A DNA stretch of 64,000 nucleotides from the NCBI GenBank assembly GCA_905480145.1, contig CAJQPA010000025.1, positions 1 through 64,000 on the forward strand, in the 5' to 3' direction. The translations under genes were made by a program, and so were the position numbers. This document shows, piece after piece, positions 1 to 8,562 of this stretch (position 1 is its first letter; every line of letters starts with the position of its first letter). The notes below the pieces were generated by a model, which searched no databases, had not been told where the DNA came from, and saw only the letters and a list, made by a program, of their open reading frames with translations. The stretch comes from an uncultured Flavobacteriales bacterium (GTDB lineage: Bacteria; Bacteroidota; Bacteroidia; Flavobacteriales_D; Crocinitomicaceae).

Positions 1-163
1 TTTAGAAGTGGAAATTGCTGGATTTACAATCGGATATTCTTATGATTTAAATACATCAGGATTGAGAGTTGCATCGAAAGGTAGAGGTGGGTCTGAATTC
101 TATTTAAAATTTCAAAACCCTAACCCGTTCTTCCGATTCTCTAGAAAACCAAGTATTATATAG
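1..163 (+). CDS. PorP/SprF family T9SS membrane protein, C-terminal end (partial)
   Basis: This is the last 53 codons of a gene that begins left of the window; the reading frame starts at base 2 and stops with TAG at 161-163. The tail contains GYSYDLNTSGL, then a serine-glycine rich turn and a strand ending in FYLKF. This is the usual last beta-strand and end of PorP/SprF outer-membrane proteins, which accompany type IX secretion substrates. The complete PorP/SprF protein at 14939-15979 ends in a comparable way (GMSYDVTISKL ... LEFSLSYTNF). The family call rests on this short tail only, so it is likely but not certain. The partner cargo gene, if any, lies outside the window. Confidence 0.6.
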   Translation, partial: LEVEIAGFTIGYSYDLNTSGLRVASKGRGGSEFYLKFQNPNPFFRFSRKPSII

Positions 164-165
164 AA

Positions 166-1149
166 CTAACACTTTAACTTAGCAACTAATTCCGCTATTT
201 GAACTGCGTTTGTAGCTGCACCTTTTCTTAAGTTGTCCGCAACCACCCACATGTTTAATGTGTTGCTTTGAGATTCGTCTCTTCTTATTCTGCCAACAAA
301 AACGTCATTTTTACCTGCTGCGTACAGAGGCATTGGGTATGTGTTTGTTGTTGGGTCGTCCTTTAAAGTTAGTCCTGGTTGGTTATGAAGCAAAGAACGA
401 ACTTCACTCAATTCAAAATCATTTTCAAACTCTATATTCAACGCTTCAGAATGTCCACCCATCACCGGAACACGAACAGCTGTAGCACTCACGTTAATGT
501 TTGGATCTAAAATTTTCTTTGTTTCATTTGTCAACTTCATCTCCTCTTTCGTGTAGCCGTTATCTTCAAAAACATCACAATGAGGAATACAGTTTTTATC
601 TATCTTGTAAGGATATGCCATTTCTCCTTCAAGAGAGTTTCGTTCATTCTCCATTTGATTCATTGCTTTTACTCCAGAACCCGTAATAGATTGGTATGTA
701 GAAACAATAACTCGTTTTACTTTATATTTCTCATGTAACGGCTTCAAAGCTAAAACCAATTGAATAGTACTGCAGTTAGGGTTTGCAATAATTTTATCAG
801 CAGAGGTTATTGTGCTTCCATTGATTTCTGGAACAATTAATTTATGTTCTGGATGCATTCTCCACGCCGAAGAGTTATCAATAACAACCGTTCCTTCATT
901 TGCAAATTTAGGCGCCCAATCCAAAGATGTTTGTCCGCCGGCAGAAAATATAGCAATATCAGGAACCATTTCAAGCGCTGATTGTAAACCCACAACTTTG
1001 CAGACCAAACCTCCAAAATCTATTGTTTTACCAACAGAGGCTTCAGAAGCTACAGGAATTAGCTCTGTAACAGGAAAACTCGTTTCTCTTAATACTTTAA
1101 GCATTACATCACCCACCATACCCGTGGCACCAACAACAGCTACTTTCAT
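166..1149 (-). CDS. asd: Aspartate-semialdehyde dehydrogenase
   Basis: Reduces L-aspartyl-4-phosphate to aspartate-semialdehyde with NADPH, the branch point to lysine/diaminopimelate, threonine and methionine. The 327-residue protein begins with the nucleotide-binding motif GATGMVG (residues 7-13). The catalytic cysteine is Cys126 in NPNCST, and Arg227 and His233 lie in VRVPVMGGHS. The frame is open upstream for 52 more codons, but the start at 1149 gives the family N-terminus MKVAVVGATG, so the longer form is rejected. A -7 element TAAATTTG (1187-1180) lies about 30 nt upstream of this start. It is divergent from the surface-protein gene at 1217, with a shared 67-bp promoter region. Length and motifs are normal for the family. 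Confidence 0.96.
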   Translation of the reverse strand: MKVAVVGATGMVGDVMLKVLRETSFPVTELIPVASEASVGKTIDFGGLVCKVVGLQSALEMVPDIAIFSAGGQTSLDWAPKFANEGTVVIDNSSAWRMHPEHKLIVPEINGSTITSADKIIANPNCSTIQLVLALKPLHEKYKVKRVIVSTYQSITGSGVKAMNQMENERNSLEGEMAYPYKIDKNCIPHCDVFEDNGYTKEEMKLTNETKKILDPNINVSATAVRVPVMGGHSEALNIEFENDFELSEVRSLLHNQPGLTLKDDPTTNTYPMPLYAAGKNDVFVGRIRRDESQSNTLNMWVVADNLRKGAATNAVQIAELVAKLKC

Positions 1150-1179
1150 TCTATCAATAATTAATTCTTTTATGCATTT

Positions 1180-1187
1180 CAAATTTA
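1180..1187 (-). promoter_or_regulatory. -7 promoter element of asd
   Basis: TAAATTTG on the minus strand matches the Bacteroidota -7 consensus TAnnTTTG. It is 30 nt upstream of the chosen asd start and supports starting translation at 1149, because the longer reading frame would begin upstream of this promoter. I see no clear -33 TTTG. Confidence 0.5.
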
Positions 1188-1216
1188 CTATATTTAGTGC
1201 ATTGAAGAACCTATTT

Positions 1217-3784
1217 ATGAAGTACTTTATCTTATCTACCCTATTTTTTTTCTGTTCATTTGCTTTTTCACAATTTACAGATGATTTTTCCGACAACGAT
1301 TTCACTACTTCCCCAATTTGGATGGGTGATGATGTTTTATTTACCGCGACAACCGGAACATTAAACTCCCAAAGCCCTGGGGCATCAACTTATTATTTGA
1401 GCACACCGTCGACTATAGCTACTGATGTTGAATGGACTTTTTACATTGACCTTCAATTATCAACATCAGGAGCAAATTTCGTAGATGTCTATCTTATGTC
1501 TGATGTTGCAGATCTAAATTTTGCTGCAAATGGTTATTTTCTAAGGTTTGGAAGCACGACAGATGATATTTCTTTATACGGCCTAATTGCTGGAGTGGAA
1601 ACATTATTAATTGATGGTGTTGATGCACTTATTAATAGTTCAACCAGTAATCCGTTTAATATAAAAGTTACTCGAACAGTTTCTAACGATTGGGAATTAA
1701 GCTACGATGATGGAGCAACGGGCAGTTTTACTAGCGCAGGAACGATCAACGAATCATCTGTGACATCCTCTAGTTTTTTTGGAATACTAATCGAACAGTC
1801 CACCGCTGCAGGGGCTGTAAATAGTCACTTTTTTGATGATTTTATTGTTCAAACAATTCCTGTTGACCTTACCCCACCAGCGCTATTATCAGCAACTGTA
1901 ATTAATCCAAATCTTGTTGACATTTTATTCGATGAAGAAGTTGACCCAGTGACAGCTGAAAATGTTAATAATTATGATCTTCAACCTTTTATGTCTGTAT
2001 CAACAGCAACTGTTGATGCTGCAAACCCATCGCTTGTTCACATAGTGCCAACATTACCATTTCAAAATGGTTCAAGCTATACATTGTTCGCGCTAAATAT
2101 TGAGGATTTGGCTGGCAACTCATTGGCTTCTCAACAAACAAACTTCACTTATCTAATCGCGGAAACTCCAAGTTATGGAGACATTGTAATCAATGAATTT
2201 CTTTGTGACCCGTCGCCGGTTGTTGGATTAAAAGAAGTCGAATTTGTAGAAATACACAACAAGAGCACTAAGGTCTTTAACGTTCAAGATTGGAGGCTAG
2301 GAGATGCTTCAAGCGATGGAACAATTCAAGATGGGTGGTTACTTCCTGGAGAGTATATGGTTTTGACGTCCACATCTAATGTGGACTCTTTTAGTGTGGC
2401 AACTTCAGTGACCAGTTTTCCAAGTTTGAATAACTCAGGAGACAATATTGTGATTCGTGACAACAACGGAATTACTTTAGACTCGATAACGTACACTGAC
2501 GAATGGTACCAAAATCCGGCAAAAGAAGGTGGTGGTTATACGATAGAAAGAATTAATCCCAATGATCCGTGCACAGATATAACAGACTGGAAAGCGAGCA
2601 ATGATGTCTTAGGAGGTACGCCGGGGTTAATAAATTCAGTCTTTGACATTACGCCCGACACTCAACTGCCTGAAATTAGTCAGTTAATTGCTTTTACGCC
2701 TGACTTTTTAGAAATCCATTTTACCGAAGGTATGGACTCGAGCTCTTTGGCAAACATTACTATTTCCACCTCTCCCGCTTTAAGCATTCAAAATAATTAT
2801 GTTTTTGGAAGCTTTCCTTCCGTGATGACTCTTCAGTTTAACGAAGATTTAATCCCATCACTAGACTACACAATTGAACTGCAAAATGCGGCCGATTGTT
2901 GGTTGAACTCAAACAATATGAATGGAGCTTTTGCCCTACCGGGACTTCCTGCCGATGGAGACATTGTGATTAATGAAATTTTATTCAACCCTCTTTCTGG
3001 AGGCAGCGATTGGGTGGAGCTTTACAACAACTCTGATAAACTAATTGACCTTAAAAACTGGGAAATAGCGTCATTTAGTAATGATACTATTAGTGGAAAT
3101 AAGTTAATTGAAAATCATTATTTATTAAAGTCTGGAGAGTTCGTAATTCTCGCTGAAGACACATTACAGATTCTTCAAAACTACCCGGCATATATAGCAG
3201 GAAATGCAATTCAAATGGATATTCCGAGTTATAGCAATGATGACGGAACCGTCTTCATTATTTATCAAAACTCCGTGCATGACGAAGTATCTTATTTGGC
3301 AGATTGGCATTTTTCACTTTTAGATGATGAAGACGGTAAGTCACTAGAAAGAATTGACCCGAATGCTGAATCAAACGACAAAAACAATTGGCACACTGCA
3401 GCTGAAGCAATTGGTTTCGCTACGCCGGGTGGGGAAAACTCACAATTAAATACTCTTGTTACTAATGGAACCTTCTCTTTTTCCAGTGAAACTATTTCGC
3501 CAGATAATGATGGTTTTGAAGATGTCTTAAAGATTAATTATGAAATGTCGGAACCTGGACTCGTTGGTCATTTTTCAATTTACGATGATCGAGGAAGAAA
3601 AGTAATTGATGTAATCACTTCAGAGTTGCTAGGCATGTCAGGGTCTTTTGTTTGGGATGGTGTTCGAACAGACAACACAAAGGCATCAATCGGCATCTAT
3701 GTTGGAGTGTTTGAAGTTTTTAATCTTGACGGAAGTATTTTTTACACCGACAAGAAAGCTTTGGTTGTCGCCGGAATGCTTTAA
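1217..3784 (+). CDS. Secreted lamin-tail-domain surface protein
   Basis: An 855-residue exported protein of unknown specific function. The start at 1217 is chosen because it opens a clear signal peptide (MKYFILSTLFFFCSFAFSQ); the frame is open further upstream, but that part is antisense to asd. In order: a beta-rich module (about 20-215), an Ig-like module with an SbsA-type signature (about 216-315), a lamin-tail domain beginning GDIVINEF (about 319-430), a second Ig-like module (about 480-575), a second lamin-tail domain beginning GDIVINEI (about 580-690), and a C-terminal FlgD-like/T9SS-type module (about 753-855) with SPDNDGFEDVLKINY and IYDDRGRKV. Lamin-tail repeats are common in large secreted Bacteroidota proteins. 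The end suggests T9SS export. Gene 3796 follows after 11 bp, probably in the same transcript. Confidence 0.8.
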   Translation: MKYFILSTLFFFCSFAFSQFTDDFSDNDFTTSPIWMGDDVLFTATTGTLNSQSPGASTYYLSTPSTIATDVEWTFYIDLQLSTSGANFVDVYLMSDVADLNFAANGYFLRFGSTTDDISLYGLIAGVETLLIDGVDALINSSTSNPFNIKVTRTVSNDWELSYDDGATGSFTSAGTINESSVTSSSFFGILIEQSTAAGAVNSHFFDDFIVQTIPVDLTPPALLSATVINPNLVDILFDEEVDPVTAENVNNYDLQPFMSVSTATVDAANPSLVHIVPTLPFQNGSSYTLFALNIEDLAGNSLASQQTNFTYLIAETPSYGDIVINEFLCDPSPVVGLKEVEFVEIHNKSTKVFNVQDWRLGDASSDGTIQDGWLLPGEYMVLTSTSNVDSFSVATSVTSFPSLNNSGDNIVIRDNNGITLDSITYTDEWYQNPAKEGGGYTIERINPNDPCTDITDWKASNDVLGGTPGLINSVFDITPDTQLPEISQLIAFTPDFLEIHFTEGMDSSSLANITISTSPALSIQNNYVFGSFPSVMTLQFNEDLIPSLDYTIELQNAADCWLNSNNMNGAFALPGLPADGDIVINEILFNPLSGGSDWVELYNNSDKLIDLKNWEIASFSNDTISGNKLIENHYLLKSGEFVILAEDTLQILQNYPAYIAGNAIQMDIPSYSNDDGTVFIIYQNSVHDEVSYLADWHFSLLDDEDGKSLERIDPNAESNDKNNWHTAAEAIGFATPGGENSQLNTLVTNGTFSFSSETISPDNDGFEDVLKINYEMSEPGLVGHFSIYDDRGRKVIDVITSELLGMSGSFVWDGVRTDNTKASIGIYVGVFEVFNLDGSIFYTDKKALVVAGML

Positions 3785-3795
3785 AAGAACATAGA

Positions 3796-5049
3796 ATGTT
3801 GAGCCCTGCATCAAAAGGTTGGATTAATAAGTATTTTGATCTTCTTGACAAGAAAGAGGTTTCCTTAAGCTTATATCGTCCAGAAGGAATGAGAAAGTTA
3901 AATTTTATGCATCTCACACTTTCTAATTCAGGAATTGTTTACGGGCATTCTTTAAGTTTTATTTTCGCAAAAAAAATAGACAGTGCGGGTTGGACAAATG
4001 AGGAAAAGCTTAAATTTCTTTTATTTGAGTCACACCTGTTCATATACACTCAGGTCAATAATAAAAGTATCTTTAATAGGCATGTGTTTATTAAAGAGCT
4101 TTGTTCTTTCTACCAAAATTATAGTGTAAATTATATCTCCAACCTTTTCAAAGGGTTCATAAAAGAATCCGAAGAACAGAAAATTGAAAAAATATTATCG
4201 AAAAGAATTGAAATAAAAGTTAACCTTCTTGAAAACAAATGGTGGGTTAACTCATTGAGCAATGTGTTTTGTTTTATTGATGTTATTCTCTTTGATGATT
4301 TCCTGCATAAAGAAAAAAGTGAGGCCCTTAAAAGCTACCAGTTATTCAGTTACAATGCAATGCTTTCTGTAATTCTTGCGGCACGTGCTGATGGTGAAGT
4401 TCAATCACAAGAGCGCTCTATTTTTAATGTGTTTCTTGCTTCTACAGGACTTGAAGAAAAAGCAAGAGAAGAACTTAAGCAAAAATTAAAAATGGGAACA
4501 ACATTCAATGATTTTTCTTTCTTTATAAAAAGCCACTGGCTTCTTAAACGATATTTACTTGACGTGGCCATTCTCACGGCGCTCTGCAATGATCGATTGT
4601 TATATGAGGAAAAAGAGTTCTTAGACCGTTTTTGTGATGAGTTTGAAATCCCCAAGGAAGAGTTAGAAGAAAACATCAATACAGCCGAGAATTTTTTAAT
4701 AATGTCTCAAAATAATGTCGAGTTTTTAAAAGCAAATTCATCTTATAAAAAAGTCTACTCAAGCTTAACAAAACGTTGGCGAAAAATAATTTTACGAAAC
4801 AGAGAAAAGCTATCGGAAGAACTATCGGAAAGTAAAGAGTTAATTTCTCTAGTAAAAAAATCAATGCATCAAGAGCTTACAAACGAAGAAAAAGACTTGG
4901 TGAAATCACAATTTAAAGACGTATTAAAATCAGTGCCTTCCCTTGCTATTTTTATGTTTCCTGGTGGAGTAATACTACTCCCTTTAGTTCTGAAAATTAT
5001 CCCGGATCTTTTACCTTCTGCTTTTAAGGAGAATCAAATCGATTCATAA
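3796..5049 (+). CDS. TerB-like / LETM1-related protein
   Basis: A 417-residue protein, probably cytoplasmic or membrane-associated. Residues about 185-285 look like a TerB-type helical domain (AMLSVILAARADGEVQSQE ... ERSIFNVFLASTGL). The C-terminus (about 350-410) resembles the LETM1 ribosome-binding-like domain: a lysine-rich helix, TNEEKDLVKSQFKDVLKSVP, then the hydrophobic proline-rich stretch FPGGVILLPLVLKIIPDLLPSAF. LETM1 proteins are known from mitochondria, where they are linked to K+/H+ exchange and translation; bacterial homologs are poorly characterised. The hydrophobic stretch may be one membrane segment. It begins 11 bp after the lamin-tail gene. The family assignment is from motif recognition; the function is not known. 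Confidence 0.7.
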   Translation: MLSPASKGWINKYFDLLDKKEVSLSLYRPEGMRKLNFMHLTLSNSGIVYGHSLSFIFAKKIDSAGWTNEEKLKFLLFESHLFIYTQVNNKSIFNRHVFIKELCSFYQNYSVNYISNLFKGFIKESEEQKIEKILSKRIEIKVNLLENKWWVNSLSNVFCFIDVILFDDFLHKEKSEALKSYQLFSYNAMLSVILAARADGEVQSQERSIFNVFLASTGLEEKAREELKQKLKMGTTFNDFSFFIKSHWLLKRYLLDVAILTALCNDRLLYEEKEFLDRFCDEFEIPKEELEENINTAENFLIMSQNNVEFLKANSSYKKVYSSLTKRWRKIILRNREKLSEELSESKELISLVKKSMHQELTNEEKDLVKSQFKDVLKSVPSLAIFMFPGGVILLPLVLKIIPDLLPSAFKENQIDS

Positions 5050-5065
5050 AAATAAGCGCTTTATT

Positions 5066-6148
5066 TTATGGAAGATTGGACTCAATAAACTTAACGGCAT
5101 AAAGCTTATCCCAGTATTTACCCGTTAGAAAAAACTGATCTGTTGCATCATTATATGCAATACCATTTAACACCTCTCCTTTTCCACGAGCTAAGTTAAC
5201 AAAATCAGTTGCGTCAATTTGCTCTAATATTTTTCCAGATAATGGATCAATAGAAACAATCATACTTGTCGTCCAAACATTTGCGTAAATTTTCCCATTT
5301 ACATATTCTAACTCATTTAAATACCCTATTGGTCCTTGATGGTTTGAAACCTCTAATGTTCTTTCAATTTCAAACGTTTCAGGGTTTCTAAAAACAATTC
5401 TTTCTGTTCCGTTTGACATTATTAATGAGTTTCCATCGTTACATAGCCCCCAACCTTCTCCGGTATAACTATATTCTCCCAAAAGACTTAAGTTAGAATT
5501 TACATCATATTTATAGCATTTACCATTCTTCCATGTAATTTGATACAGAACGTCATTCAAAATTGTTATACCTTCTCCAAAGTAACCTGCTTGCAAACCT
5601 ATTTTTTGTTTGTGCTCTCCAGATTCAACATCAACTTCCGCAACAAGAGTACTTCCGTTTGTTCCGGGATCTCCTGTTCCTTCATACAACTTGCCTTTAT
5701 AAAACTCTAACCCTTGGGTAAAACTCACTGTTTTATGGGGATACTTGTTAGAAATCATAATGTTTAACTCTTCTGGAATAATGTCAGAAAGTACTCTAAC
5801 CATTCTTTCATCTTTATAAACAGTACCATCAATACCTATTGATTTAAGCATTAAGTTTTTCGCACCAAGACCATGCTTACTAGCGTCGAGAATACATGTT
5901 AACATTCCATTTGGAGATGACCAAGAACCGATTTCTTCATTGTTAAACAAAACCTCAACACTTGCTACATCTTCCTTCACTTCGATCTCCAATGGTGTCT
6001 TGTCATATAACTTAACAGCCAAGTTTTCTTTAAAAGTAAAAGTAACTGGGTTCTCCTTTATTTTTGTTGGGCCGTTATCAAATAACGGTTTTAACAAAAG
6101 AAAACCGCCAACAAAAACTATTAAACCGACTACTAAGTATTTTTTCAT
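5066..6148 (-). CDS. Glutaminyl-peptide cyclotransferase (plant-type)
   Basis: A 360-residue exported enzyme predicted to cyclise N-terminal glutamine of secreted proteins to pyroglutamate. The N-terminus MKKYLVVGLIVFVGGFLLL is a signal peptide or anchor. After an N-terminal Bacteroidota extension (about 30-130), the five-bladed propeller of the plant/bacterial cyclotransferase family follows, with FTQGLEFYKGKLYEGTG, the motif EGWGL near residue 230, LNELEYVNGKIYANVW and the C-terminal LNGIAYN. It is the last gene of pheS-ytxJ-QC; its start lies 5 bp after the ytxJ stop. Many T9SS substrates begin with Gln after signal cleavage (for example SQ at 1217), so it may modify exported proteins made by this cell; that link is inference. 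Confidence 0.88.
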   Translation of the reverse strand: MKKYLVVGLIVFVGGFLLLKPLFDNGPTKIKENPVTFTFKENLAVKLYDKTPLEIEVKEDVASVEVLFNNEEIGSWSSPNGMLTCILDASKHGLGAKNLMLKSIGIDGTVYKDERMVRVLSDIIPEELNIMISNKYPHKTVSFTQGLEFYKGKLYEGTGDPGTNGSTLVAEVDVESGEHKQKIGLQAGYFGEGITILNDVLYQITWKNGKCYKYDVNSNLSLLGEYSYTGEGWGLCNDGNSLIMSNGTERIVFRNPETFEIERTLEVSNHQGPIGYLNELEYVNGKIYANVWTTSMIVSIDPLSGKILEQIDATDFVNLARGKGEVLNGIAYNDATDQFFLTGKYWDKLYAVKFIESNLP

Positions 6149-6153
6149 TTTGT

Positions 6154-6522
6154 TTATATTCTAGATTCAATATCATTTGCATCAATACCTGAGTGGGTAG
6201 CGCTATATATTATTTGACCTCCTGAAACAACAATTGCTTGAGGTGACTGATGTATTACTCCAGATAGTTCGGCTAATTTATTTGACACATCTCTGTGCGC
6301 TATTAAATCAATAAAATAAAGATTGCATTCCGCTTCTTTGTTCCAATTCCTTTCAAAACCATTTAAGGCCATTGATGAAATACTGCACCTTGTGCTGTGT
6401 TTAAAAAACAAATTTGGTTTATTTTCTGAACTAGAATATACTTCTTCCAACATCTCAACAGAAGTAATATTATTCCAATTTAATGTCTCTTTTGGTTCAC
6501 TAGAAAAATTAAAAAAACCCAT
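6154..6522 (-). CDS. ytxJ: YtxJ-type bacillithiol-system redox protein
   Basis: A 122-residue thioredoxin-fold protein of the YtxJ (DUF2847) family, proposed to act as a monothiol bacilliredoxin that removes bacillithiol from S-bacillithiolated proteins. The motif FFKHSTRCSISSMAL places the single active cysteine at Cys46, and the C-terminal signature HQSPQAIVVSGG ... YSATHSGID is typical. It shares one base with the pheS stop codon (TAATG junction), so the two are translationally coupled. A second bacilliredoxin (BrxA/B type) is encoded at 55028, which supports bacillithiol use by this organism. The role is from family knowledge. Confidence 0.88.
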   Translation of the reverse strand: MGFFNFSSEPKETLNWNNITSVEMLEEVYSSSENKPNLFFKHSTRCSISSMALNGFERNWNKEAECNLYFIDLIAHRDVSNKLAELSGVIHQSPQAIVVSGGQIIYSATHSGIDANDIESRI

Positions 6523-7544
6523 TATATACCAGCTTTAAATTGTTTTAAAAAACGAACATCATTTTCAGAATATAAGCGTAAATCATTTACTTTATATTTT
6601 AATTGCGCAATTCTTTCGACTCCCATTCCAAAGGCGAAACCTGAATATATTTTACTATCAATTCCGCTTGCCTCAAGGACATTGGGGTCGACCATTCCAC
6701 ACCCCAAAATTTCTAGCCATCCAGTGTATTTACAAACATTGCACCCCTTAGAGTTACAAATTGTGCACGAAACATCTACTTCCGCACTTGGTTCTGTAAA
6801 AGGAAAGTAAGAAGGGCGTAATCTTATTTTTGCTTTTTCTCCAAAAATTTCTTTAGCGAAATATAAAAGCGTTTGTTTCAAGTCAGCAAACGAAACATCT
6901 TTGTCAATGTACAAACCCTCCACCTGGTGGAAAAAACAATGTGCTCGAGCAGAAATTGCTTCATTTCTATACACCCTGCCAGGCGATATCGTTCTCAATG
7001 GTGGCTTTTGCCCCTCCATCACTCTGACTTGAACTGAAGATGTATGTGTTCTCAAAGCCATTTCTTTTTCACCTTTTTCTATGAAAAAAGTATCCTGCAT
7101 ATCTCTTGCTGGGTGTTCTGGAGGAAAATTTAATGCAGAAAAATTATGCCAATCGTCCTCAATTTCTGGACCTTCGGAAACCGTAAATCCAACCCGGTTA
7201 AAAATCTCTATTATTTCACTCCTCACCAAAGAAAGGGGGTGTCTTGCTCCTATTTCTATTTGATCAGAAGGACGAGATAAATCAATTTTATTTTCATCTT
7301 CTGAAGATGAATTAAGCGTCTCTTTCGACATGTCAAATTTGTCTTGCGCCATTTTTCGTAAGGCATTCATCAATTGACCTGCTTCTTTCTTCTCTTCGTT
7401 TTTGACTTCCTTAAGCCAACCAAAAAGACCCTTGATCTTCCCTTTAGAACCTAAATATTTAATTCGAAAATCTTCTAATTCTTTTAGGTTAGAAAGCCCT
7501 TCTTTTTTTATCTCTTCCTCTATTTCCTTAATTTTTCCCTTCAT
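6522..7544 (-). CDS. pheS: Phenylalanine--tRNA ligase alpha subunit
   Basis: Catalytic alpha chain of the class II (alpha-beta)2 phenylalanyl-tRNA synthetase. With the start at 7544 it has 340 residues, the usual length. The N-terminal coiled coil (1-90) is followed by class II motif 2 (HTSSVQVRVM ... RTISPGRVYRNEA), the phenylalanine pocket strand RPSYFPFTEPSAEVDV, and motif 3 (GFAFGMGVERIAQLKY). A four-cysteine insertion (CTICNSKGCNVC) precedes GWLEILGCGMV. A frame 12 codons longer exists, but the shorter start gives the standard MKGKIKEIEEEI coiled-coil beginning. It heads the pheS-ytxJ-QC operon. pheT is not in this window. Confidence 0.96.
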   Translation of the reverse strand: MKGKIKEIEEEIKKEGLSNLKELEDFRIKYLGSKGKIKGLFGWLKEVKNEEKKEAGQLMNALRKMAQDKFDMSKETLNSSSEDENKIDLSRPSDQIEIGARHPLSLVRSEIIEIFNRVGFTVSEGPEIEDDWHNFSALNFPPEHPARDMQDTFFIEKGEKEMALRTHTSSVQVRVMEGQKPPLRTISPGRVYRNEAISARAHCFFHQVEGLYIDKDVSFADLKQTLLYFAKEIFGEKAKIRLRPSYFPFTEPSAEVDVSCTICNSKGCNVCKYTGWLEILGCGMVDPNVLEASGIDSKIYSGFAFGMGVERIAQLKYKVNDLRLYSENDVRFLKQFKAGI

Positions 7545-7669
7545 CCCAAAAATATTAAATTGCAATGTTTCACAACTCAAGTGTAACTATTTACGTCTAA
7601 TAATTGTTTTACTGAAACAATAATCATCTTAATAGCGTACGAAGTTAAGAAATTAAGAAACAATCGTGA

Positions 7670-7700
7670 TTCGATATATATAAAAAATAGTTTATCTTTG
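7670..7700 (+). promoter_or_regulatory. Promoter of the small-lipoprotein pair
   Basis: The -7 element TATCTTTG (7693-7700) matches TAnnTTTG exactly and is preceded at a 19-bp spacer by TTCG (7670-7673), close to the -33 TTTG. It lies 38 bp upstream of the first lipoprotein ATG at 7739. Confidence 0.6.
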
Positions 7701-7738
7701 GGAACCTACAGATATTTATTTTAAAGAATATTAAGACT

Positions 7739-8113
7739 ATGTTTAGAAGAATTGGAATACTTTTTTTGTTGACTTTATCATTTGGGTTTTTGCATTCGTG
7801 TAAAAATAAAAACCCTTCTGTCGCAAAAATATTCGTGCGATCATCAAGTAACCAACTGGTTCCTGGAGCAAAAGTTATTATTATCGGTGATGTTAATTCT
7901 AATCCAGAAACAAAGCAAGATGTTGACACTTTAATTACGAATGAATCTGGATTTGTAGAGTTTTACCTTACTCCTCACTTTGAGTTAGGGGGTGAAGAAT
8001 ACGAAGTGGCATACTTTGACATACTAGTTAAGTCATCCGTTTCTGGAGAAGGTAGTGGTTATATTAGAACACGAGTTCACACAACAGCTGTAGAAACAGT
8101 TTATATTCAATAA
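7739..8113 (+). CDS. Small lipoprotein with carboxypeptidase-regulatory-like fold
   Basis: A 124-residue predicted lipoprotein: signal peptide with lipobox FLHSC (Cys at about residue 21), followed by KNKN. The mature part reads as one transthyretin/carboxypeptidase-regulatory-like beta-sandwich (VAKIFVRSSSNQLVPGAKVIII ... TDTLITNESGFVEFYL). The conserved pattern is property, value, then NESGxVEFxL. The downstream gene at 8124 encodes a related protein, so the two look like a tandem duplication. No enzyme motif is visible; a small cell-envelope protein is the most that can be said. Confidence 0.7.
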   Translation: MFRRIGILFLLTLSFGFLHSCKNKNPSVAKIFVRSSSNQLVPGAKVIIIGDVNSNPETKQDVDTLITNESGFVEFYLTPHFELGGEEYEVAYFDILVKSSVSGEGSGYIRTRVHTTAVETVYIQ

Positions 8114-8123
8114 AAGAAAAATT

Positions 8124-8510
8124 ATGCGTTTAAATAAATTATTTTTCATCGCGAGTGCATTATTAATTTTAGTTGCTACGACAGCAACAAGTTGCAGAAA
8201 AAAAGCAGACACAATAGTTAAAGTGATCATTATTGATGCTGAAACAAATGCAATTGTCGCTGGAGCGAGTGTTATACTTGAAGCAAACCCATCTTCCGGA
8301 CAGCCGCCAAAGGAACCTAGTGAATTATTTCCAATGGAGTCTACTTCTAATTCTTCGGGAGAAGCCGTATTCAATCTGAATGAAGTCTATCAACTTGGTC
8401 AAGCTGGTGTTGCTATTCTTGACATTGTAGTAACGTCATCTTCTGGAAACGGCGTTGGTGTTGTTAAAGTTGAACAAGAAGAAACAACCACCGAATCGGT
8501 TTTTATATAA
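8124..8510 (+). CDS. Small lipoprotein, paralog of its upstream neighbour
   Basis: A 128-residue predicted lipoprotein with signal peptide MRLNKLFFIASALLILVATTATSC and lipid-attachment Cys at residue 24. The mature domain VKVIIIDAETNAIVAGASVILEAN ... TSNSSGEAVFNLNEVYQ repeats the layout of the 7739 gene: strand, AxV repeat, NSSGxAVFxL turn and a C-terminal strand ending E-T-T-T-E-S-V-F-I. It starts 10 bp after the neighbour's stop and shares its promoter. A strong terminator follows at 8532. Confidence 0.7.
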   Translation: MRLNKLFFIASALLILVATTATSCRKKADTIVKVIIIDAETNAIVAGASVILEANPSSGQPPKEPSELFPMESTSNSSGEAVFNLNEVYQLGQAGVAILDIVVTSSSGNGVGVVKVEQEETTTESVFI

Positions 8511-8531
8511 ATCGTTCCTATTAAAATATTC

Positions 8532-8562
8532 AAGGGAAGACAAATTGTCTTCCCTTTTTTTA
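8532..8562. terminator. Rho-independent terminator between convergent genes
   Basis: A perfect inverted repeat, AAGGGAAGACAA (8532-8543) and its complement (8545-8556), is followed by a run of Ts. It closes the lipoprotein pair. Because the left arm begins with As it can also serve the exonuclease gene arriving from the other side, whose stop codon is inside it. Confidence 0.85.

Noticed and set aside
812-1216. Extended open frame upstream of the lamin-tail protein
   Set aside because: It is antisense to asd, lacks a promoter and precedes a clear signal peptide start at 1217.
4382-4387. CACGTG core within the LETM1-like gene
   Set aside because: Flanks do not fit TGTTNCACGTGAAACA (GCACGTGC context); a chance hexamer inside coding sequence.
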